This document shows, one piece after another, positions 58,120 through 64,000 of a stretch of 64,000 bases of DNA. How positions within the stretch are numbered: the first letter of the stretch is position 1; each line of letters opens with the position of its first letter. The DNA comes from Podocnemis expansa (lineage: Eukaryota; Chordata; Testudines; Podocnemididae), in the NCBI GenBank assembly GCA_007922195.1, contig ML682003.1, positions 5,641,271 through 5,705,270 on the forward strand. The letters are read 5' to 3'. The notes under the pieces are model-generated. The model made no database searches. It saw only the letters and a list, made by a program, of their open reading frames with translations, and was not told the origin of the DNA. The translations under genes were made by a program, and so were the position numbers.

Positions 58120-58255
58120 GGCCAGGAGTCCTGACTGGAGGCCTCTGCTCTAACCACTAGCCCGCACCACCCGTCTCGGAACTGGAAACAGAAGCCAGGA
58201 GTCCTGCTCCCCCCCATTCCGCTCCAACCACTAGACCGCACTCCCATCCGCCCCC
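58120..58255 (-). repeat. Two tandem tRNA-like units
   Basis: On the minus strand GCGGTCTAGTGGTTGGAGC and GCGGGCTAGTGGTTAGAGCA, each followed by a CAGGACTCCTGG segment, recur about 65 bases apart. Same repeat as 14745-14935. Confidence 0.65.
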
Positions 58256-58379
58256 CCCTGAGCTGTGGGGAGCCTCGGCTGCCAGCCTGGCCCCCCCAGC
58301 CGGCCTCGGGCCCGGTCCCCGCTCTCCCCACTGCGCCCCACCGCCTCCCCGAGACAGATGGAGCCCCAGGAGCAGCCGC

Positions 58380-58475
58380 TCGGCACCTCCCTCATTAAAA
58401 AGCTTTTTATTGCATCCCAGAGACCCCGGCCTCCTTATTCTCCCATCGATAAATCAAAGAAATGGAGCCGGGCCC
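58380..58475. promoter_or_regulatory. Candidate conserved element upstream of SCRT1
   Basis: CTCATTAAAAAGCTTTTTAT (a near palindrome) and CCCATCGATAAATCAAAG break the GC-rich sequence 650-740 bases before the start codon. Confidence 0.4.
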
Positions 58476-58679
58476 TGGCCGCGCCCCTCATCCGGCCCGG
58501 CAGCTCCCGGGCGGGGCCGCCCCCCCGTAACCAGCGCCCCCCGCCACCCACCCCATCCCAACCGGCCTGCCGAAAAAGCCCGGGCAGGAGGCGACTGACA
58601 ACAGCGCCACTAAATCATCGGCTCTCAGGGCCGTTCCCGGGAGATTTTTTCTTTTTTTCCTTTTTTTTTCTCGGCTGGA

Positions 58680-58760
58680 TTAAATTAAGCGCTTCCATTT
58701 CCGTCCACCACCTGATCGCCGCATTATAAATCCAAACAGCTGATCGGAGTCCTCAGCCAT
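58680..58760 (+). promoter_or_regulatory. SCRT1: Likely SCRT1 core promoter
   Basis: A TATA-like TATAAA at 58725-58730 lies in TTAAATTAAGCGCTTCC ... GCATTATAAATCC, followed by an E-box CAGCTG at 58737-58742. Initiation about 30 bases downstream would give a 5' UTR of roughly 370 bases. Scratch proteins bind E-boxes, so self-regulation is conceivable but not shown here. Confidence 0.45.
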
Positions 58761-59121
58761 CCGGCTCCCTGCGGCCAGGCTGCGGCGACCTGACCGGCCG
58801 GAGCTGTCCGGTGCTGAGCGGGGCGGAGCCCTGGCGGGCCGGAGCTGTCCGGTGCTGAAGCCGCGGGCGATGCGCTGAAGCCCGGGGCCGCGCTGGAGGG
58901 CGGCGGAGGGGCCAGCAGCCGCCGGGCCCGGCACCGAGCGCGGGAGGCGGAGGCCGGGCATCTCCGCGGCGCCGAGCCGAGCCGGGCCGGGCCGGGCAGC
59001 CGGCGGCCGAGCCACAAAGCCGCAGGCGGCTCCGCCTCGCCGTTTTGACGGGGTCTCTCCGCTCGCCCCGCAGCCGCCGGCCAGCTGCCGCCTTCGCCCT
59101 TCTCCGGAGCCTGTAGAAACC
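58755..59121 (+). other. SCRT1: Probable SCRT1 5' UTR
   Basis: GC-rich leader between the TATA-like site and the start codon. It contains a 22-base direct repeat (58796-58817 and 58837-58858; core GCCGGAGCTGTCCGGTGCTG). The true start site is unverified. Confidence 0.45.
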
Positions 59122-60705
59122 ATGCCAAGATCCTTCCTGGTCAAAAAGGTCAAACTCGATGATTTTTCCTCCGCTGATCTAGAGAACTCCTACGGCCGCT
59201 CCAGAGCAGACCTCGGCTCCCGGCTCCATGAGAAGGGTAAAGAGCGGCGCGGCGCGGGGCTGGGGGGCTTGGCTGGCGGGGGGCTGGATGGCGGCGCTGG
59301 GGGACACCCCCGGGTGCAGCCCGCCTCCCTCCCCGGCCTGCAACGAGCCATCTTGGGCCGGTCTCGGCTCCGCGCATTTGCGGCCGGCCCGGCCGCTCGG
59401 CTCCTCCGGCGGCGCTAAAATTAGACCGGGGGGGAGCAGAGGTCGGGATTCACCGTCGCGGGGGGGCGGGGGCGGGAGGCCCTTTTGTCTGCCGAGAGAC
59501 AAGTTCAAGGACGAGTCTTTGCAGCCCCCGGGCTCGGCCAGGTCCTGGCGGCCGCCGGTCCGCGCTGCCCGGGGTCAAACTTCCCCGCCAGGAGCCCGGC
59601 TTGGGGGGGGCGGGCACGGCACGGCCGCGACCCCCCCTCCCCGGCCCCGCCGCACGCTCGGCTCCGGCCTTTGTTGGTTGCACCAGGGCTGCGGCGCGTT
59701 GCATAACCGGGCCCGGGCCGCTGGGGCGGGTTTTTGAGCCCCCCCGGGCCCTCTCTTGGGGAAGCGACCTTGAGCCTCCCCCTGCCAGGGAGGGGTCCTC
59801 TGGGGGGGGCGGCGGCTGCATTTCCCCGCTCCCCCTTCAGAGGAATCTCAACCGGAGCCGCGGCGCACGGGGGGCCGGGCAAAGGCTCCGGTAGCGCCAG
59901 GGCGGCGCCGGCCCGGCTCGTCGCCTCCCCCAGCGGCTCGGCTAACCGGCCCCCTTTCTCTGCCCCCATCCGTCCAGCAGGCTACCTCGGCGACTACATC
60001 CCCCCCGCCGTCTACGAGGGCGAGCGCGGCGGCGCCCTCAAGGTGCCCTCGCCCCAGCCCCTCTACCCGGGGGCGCACGGCGACTATGGCGCGCCCGACT
60101 CGGACCCGCCCGACAGCCCGCACTCCGAGATCGCCGCCGGCTACATCAACGGCGACGCGGCGGTGAGCGAGGGCTACGCGGTGGACGCCTTCTTCATCAC
60201 CGACGGCCGCTCCCGCCGCAAGGCGCTGAGCGGGGCCCGCAGCCTGCAGCGCCACACGTGCGGCGAGTGCGGCAAGAGCTACGCCACCTCCTCCAACCTC
60301 AGCCGGCACAAGCAGACGCACCGCAGCCTGGACAGCAAGATGGCCAAGAAGTGCCCCACCTGCGGCAAGGTCTACGTCTCCATGCCGGCCATGGCCATGC
60401 ACCTGCTCACCCACGACCTCAAGCACAAGTGCGAGGTGTGCGGCAAGGCCTTCAGCCGGCCCTGGCTGCTGCAGGGCCACATGCGCTCGCACACCGGGGA
60501 GAAGCCCTTCGGCTGCGCCCACTGCGGCAAGGCCTTCGCCGACCGCTCCAACCTGCGCGCCCACATGCAGACCCACTCGGCCTTCAAGCACTTCAAGTGC
60601 AAGCGCTGCAGCAAGACCTTCGCCCTCAAGTCCTATCTCAACAAGCACTACGAGTCGGCCTGCTTCAAGGGGGCGGCGCCGCCGCTCAGCCCCCTGGAGA
60701 CCTGA
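59122..60705 (+). CDS. SCRT1: Scratch family transcriptional repressor 1, two coding exons
   Basis: Exon 1 is 59122-59236 and exon 2 is 59981-60705; a GT donor follows 59236 and an AG acceptor ends at 59980. The joined frame gives 279 residues. The ATG at 59122 begins the SNAG repressor motif MPRSFLVKK, which recruits corepressors in Snail/Scratch proteins. Residues 92-115 form the Scratch box ([13 protein letters not shown] ... [11 protein letters not shown]). Five zinc fingers follow: C132/C135/H148/H152, C163/C166/H179/H183, C189/C192/H205/H209, C217/C220/H233/H237, and a C2HC finger C245/C248/H261/C266. Linker HTGEKPF joins fingers 3 and 4. [15 protein letters not shown] and a KHFKCKRC fifth finger point to SCRT1 and not SCRT2. 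The protein is a nuclear neuronal repressor that binds E-boxes. At 279 residues it is clearly shorter than the human protein (348 as I recall), because the Gly/Ala-rich stretch before finger 1 is only about 15 residues. No breaks seen. Confidence 0.96.
59237..59980 (+). other. SCRT1: SCRT1 intron 1
   Basis: 744 bases, GTAAAG donor. The acceptor is a tandem CAGCAG (59975-59980). The length is a multiple of three, and a stop in the exon 1 frame at 59416-59418 would end a retained-intron product. It splits the glycine codon after residue 38. Confidence 0.9.
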
Positions 60706-60714
60706 CCTGGGCTG

Positions 60715-61700
60715 CCTCGCCCCGGGGCCCCCTCTCCGGCCTGGGCCTGCTTCTCCCCGGGGTCCCCGTCCGTTTTCCCGCGCCTTCTCTGGGACCCCCA
60801 ACCCCCGTCTCCCCGGGGTCCCCAGGCGTCCCTCCAGACCTTCTCTGGGAGCCCCCCAAACACCTCCCCCTTCTCCCGGGGTCCTCGCCAGCCCCTCTCC
60901 GGCCTGCTCGGGGAGCCCCCCAAACCTCCGCTTCTCCCCGGGGTCCCCGTCCGTCTTCCCGAGCCTTCTCTGGGACCCCCCAAACCCCTGTCTCCTCGGG
61001 GGCCCCGCCTGCCGCTCTCCGGGCTGCTCGGGGAGCTCCCGTCTCCCCATCCGTCCCCCCGGGGTCCCCATTCGTCTCTCCGGAGCTTCTCTGGGAGTCC
61101 CCTGTCTCCCCGGGGTCCCCGCCCGCCCCTCTCCGGCCTGCTCGGGGAGCCCACCGTCTCTCCAGCCTTCTCTGGGATGCCCCCCGTCTCCCCATCCGTC
61201 TTCTCTGGGACCCCCCAAACGCCCTCCTCTCCCCGGGCTCCCGTCCGTCTCTCCAGCCTGCTCGGGGAACCCCCCAAACCCCCACTTCTCCCCGGGGTCC
61301 CCATCCGTCTTCCCATGCTTTCTCTGGGAGCCCCCCATCTCCCCGGGGCCCTCGCCAGCCCGTTTCCAGCCTGCTCGGGGAGTCCCCCAAACCCCAAAGT
61401 CTCCCCGGGGTCCCCATCCGTCTTCCCACGCCTTCTCTGGGACCCCCCAAACCCCCCTGTCTCCCCGGGGCCCGCACCCACGTCTCTCTAAGCCTTCTCT
61501 GGGAGTCCCCCGTCTCCCCGGGGTCCCCGCCCTCCTCTCTCCAGCCTGGTCTGAGAGCGCCCCAACCCCTCCCCCTCTCCCGGGGTCCCCATCCGCCTCT
61601 TTAAGCCTTCTCTGGGGCCCCCCCCCCCCGCAAACGCCCCTCATCTCCCCGGGGTCCCCATCCGTCTTCCCACGCCTTCTCTGGGAGCCCCCCTCCAGCT
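60715..61700. repeat. GC-rich minisatellite, ~60-base unit
   Basis: About 16 imperfect units of 50-62 bases built from TCTCCCCGGGGTCCCC, CGTCCGTCTTCCC and CCTTCTCTGGGACCCCCCAA. It begins within about 10-40 bases of the SCRT1 stop codon. The repeat creates long open frames on both strands. Confidence 0.92.
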
Positions 61701-61871
61701 CCACTCGCCCCCCCAAGTCCAGCACAGAGCACACCGCCGAGCCCCCCCGCCCCGGACACGGACCTGTGGCGCTGACTCTCCCAGCCGGGACCCAGCCGCA
61801 AGGGCATCCAATGTCCTTTCCGCCCAGGCTTTTGCTTTCGGGAGGTTCAACCTTCCTTGGAGCGAAGAAGA

Positions 61872-61877
61872 AATAAA
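61872..61877 (+). terminator. SCRT1: Candidate proximal poly(A) signal of SCRT1
   Basis: AATAAA inside AAGAAATAAAAAAGG, about 1.17 kb after the stop codon. Confidence 0.35.
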
Positions 61878-62794
61878 AAAGGTACAAAGCGAGACTCGTA
61901 CCCCGCAGCCAATGACCACAAAGTGTCCGCCTTTCAAGGTAAAATAATAGTTAATTCATGAGACTGATTCTCTTCGGGACATTTTTAATTTATTAATTTT
62001 CAGAGGGTTTTTTTTAGTGTCTATTTCTATTTTCATAAATGTCTGGATTGATTTACGATATATTTATTTCGCAGATTTTCTAATATATGTACGTGGGGCC
62101 CCCTCTTATGTCTCTATTTATTTTGGGGGAGCCCCGAATTAATTTATTTTGCGTTGAAAACTGACTTGCACGGTTGTTTACTTCCAACCTCCTCTGCGTT
62201 TGTTGCCAATATTTCCTTACTATGCCAAAGTCTTCGTCACTTTTTGAAGGAACAAACCCACCGAACCGACCTTTTCGTTGCCCCCTTTCTAACACTTGGG
62301 ATTTCTGCATGCAAAAAAGAAGTATTTAAATCTATGCCAATTTTATGATGCTTTGGATTCTCATCACCGGTTTGAGTTCGTTCTCTTTCTTTGCCAAACT
62401 TTAGCTAGGCTATTTGAGGGCAATATTTCTCCTTAGGAGTCCGATACTGAACTTATAGAGCAATAATTAAGGTAATGCATGTTATTTTTAAGACAAATAG
62501 TATTACTGAGAAATCAGGTACATTTTAATCCAATATTCTTAATAGCAACGAATATCAGGGACTATGCCAATGTAGTGTGATAGAATATATGACAATTCTT
62601 CCTTCTCTTTAATGTATGCACTGCCTGCCTTTGACTGACTTCTTCATGGTAGTTTTTAGCGTTACAGGCTTCTGGTGCGAACCAGGGGAGCTGCGAGCGA
62701 CTTAGTTACATTTTTCTAGCCTAAATCTTGGAGGAACATCCACCTGGGCTTTAGGAGCTGGGCTTTCTTTAAAAAAAAAAGATTTCAAGCATCC

Positions 62795-62841
62795 GGGAAA
62801 GAGACACACACACAAGGACACAAACAGACAGACAGACAAGG

Positions 62842-62893
<52 letters not shown>

Positions 62894-63562
62894 GGACACA
62901 CACAGACAGACAGACAAGGAAACACAGACAGACACACGCACACACAAGGATGGACACACACATACAAGAAAACACACACAGACACACACACACAAGGACA
63001 CACAGGAAAACCCACGCACAGACGAGGAAACACGCACAGACAGACAGACAGAGACAGACACATGCAAGGAAACACACACACAAGGGCACACACAGACACA
63101 CAGACAAGAAAACACAGCCAGACACATGCACAAGGACACACAGGAAAACCCACACATAGACACACATACGAAAAAACACAGACAGAGACAGACACACACA
63201 AGGAAACACATGCACACAAGGGCACACACAGACACACACAAGAAAAGACACAGACAAGGATGCAAACAGACAGACGCAAGGAAACACACACGCACACGCA
63301 CAAGGACACACACAAGGCCACACAGACAGACACACAAGGAAACACAGACAGAGACACAGACATGCACAAGGGCACACACACACAAGGACACACTCAGACA
63401 CATACAGAAAGAAACACACACACATACAAGGACACAAACAGACAGACACAAGGAAACACACACATGCACAAGGACACACACGCACACAGGGACACAGAGA
63501 CAGACACACAAGGAAATACAGACGGACAGACAGACAGACACACACACACACACACACACACA
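62795..63562. repeat. CA/GACA-rich simple repeat
   Basis: Mixture of (CA)n, GACAGACA and AAGGACACACA units, about 770 bases. On the minus strand it gives Cys/Val-rich and on the plus strand His/Thr-rich spurious frames. Confidence 0.95.
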
Positions 63563-63935
63563 CGGGGCCCGGGCAGGAACTCCTGCCATCCCCTGACTCC
63601 GGCAAAGCCACGTGGATGGGCCTGGCCTTTCTCCCCAGAAATCACTTCCTGTCTCAGTCTTTGACCTAAAGCAGCACAAAGGAAACTTCCTCGAATTCAG
63701 GTAGAAGGAATTGTACTAGCTAGACCTCTCTTTTTGTACTTCCAGTGAAAAGGGAACTAACTGTATATTGCAGGAATGCCTTGTAAATACCGTTTGGAAA
63801 TTTACATGATTTTTACAAGCTGTAAAGACTCTAAACCTGTTTCTGGAGCCTTTTCCCCGGGGAAAACTTTTTGAGCCAGTATTTGAACGATGTCCCAGTA
63901 AGCACAACGGCACCAGGCCTCTTGGCGCACTTCAC

Positions 63936-63941
63936 AATAAA
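63936..63941 (+). terminator. SCRT1: Candidate distal poly(A) signal of SCRT1
   Basis: AATAAA in TTCACAATAAAAAAGAAACG, the last such motif in the window, after a stretch that looks like ordinary 3' UTR. Confidence 0.4.
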
Positions 63942-63984
63942 AAAGAAACGGAAGAAACCCACTGGCGGCCGCCGGCTCCTTTAT

Positions 63985-64000
63985 TGCTGGGGGGGGGGGG
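63985..64000. other. Terminal G run at window edge
   Basis: The window ends in a run of at least 11 G, which could be genuine or an assembly-edge artefact. Confidence 0.6.

Larger units (their letters stand above)
60706..63941 (+). other. SCRT1: Probable SCRT1 3' UTR
   Basis: After the stop codon comes a ~1 kb minisatellite (60715-61700), then an AT-rich region (61930-62700) typical of a long neuronal 3' UTR, then a CA-rich simple repeat (62795-63562), then unique sequence with a Pumilio-type TGTAAATA at 63782-63789. Candidate poly(A) signals are AATAAA at 61872-61877 and 63936-63941. Which end is used cannot be told from sequence. Confidence 0.5.

Noticed and set aside
60258..61604. 448-codon plus-strand frame overlapping SCRT1
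   Set aside because: Shifted frame of the zinc-finger exon running into the minisatellite; translation is repetitive Pro/Gly/Leu. The real frame is the one with five intact zinc fingers.
60715..61700. CRISPR-like array
   Set aside because: Units are contiguous and degenerate without unique spacers, and the genome is vertebrate; this is a minisatellite.
59848..61887. 679-codon open frame on the minus strand overlapping SCRT1 exon 2
   Set aside because: It is the antisense of the zinc-finger exon plus the ~60-base minisatellite. The translation is repetitive Gly/Arg/Pro-rich, with no domain and no splice or start context.
62950..63664. His/Thr-rich plus-strand frames
   Set aside because: Same simple repeat read on the other strand.
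62702..63679. Long Cys/Val-rich frames on the minus strand (325, 280 and 202 codons)
   Set aside because: Products of the CA/GACA simple repeat; low complexity in all frames on both strands.

Overview
This is nuclear DNA from a sauropsid vertebrate, most likely a turtle or a crocodilian. I base that on many CR1 LINE fragments with the typical CR1 3' end, Penelope-like elements, many short hAT elements with 8-bp target duplications, MIR/tRNA-type SINEs and ERV solo LTRs, in a GC-rich background. The window holds one complete gene and the last exon of another, both on the + strand. The rest is intergenic DNA dominated by old, often nested, mobile elements.

Layout. The left edge (330-461) is the terminal coding exon of a TMEM249-like gene. 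The right end (about 58.7-64 kb) carries SCRT1 (Scratch family transcriptional repressor 1): exon 1 at 59122-59236, exon 2 at 59981-60705, an upstream CpG-rich control region from about 56.3 kb, and a long downstream/3' UTR region. As I recall it, TMEM249 lies just upstream of SCRT1 on the same strand in mammals, so the two identifications support each other.

Between them are 58 kb with no convincing gene. About 0.5-7.5 kb is mostly unique GC-rich sequence. About 7.6-23.2 kb is a repeat complex: a dinucleotide array with an assembly gap, a degenerate minisatellite split by a CR1, that CR1 split by an LTR, the LTR split by a second LTR, and a rearranged CR1 at 15.7-18.4 kb. About 23.2-44.9 kb is mostly unique sequence with scattered repeats, several minisatellites and some GC-rich, homeodomain-motif-rich islands that look like candidate regulatory DNA. 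About 45-55.8 kb is a second repeat-rich zone with Penelope-like, CR1 and hAT elements.

I did not find an undescribed multi-gene system. The most notable observations are the many copies of one Penelope-like 3' tail (some as inverted pairs), the out-of-order CR1, the nested insertions that can be ordered by target-site duplications, a ~60-bp minisatellite directly after the SCRT1 stop codon, a tandem NAG splice acceptor in SCRT1, and an unusually short linker in the SCRT1 protein. Most open reading frames are chance frames in GC-rich or simple-repeat DNA. All family assignments are from reading alone; no alignment was run.
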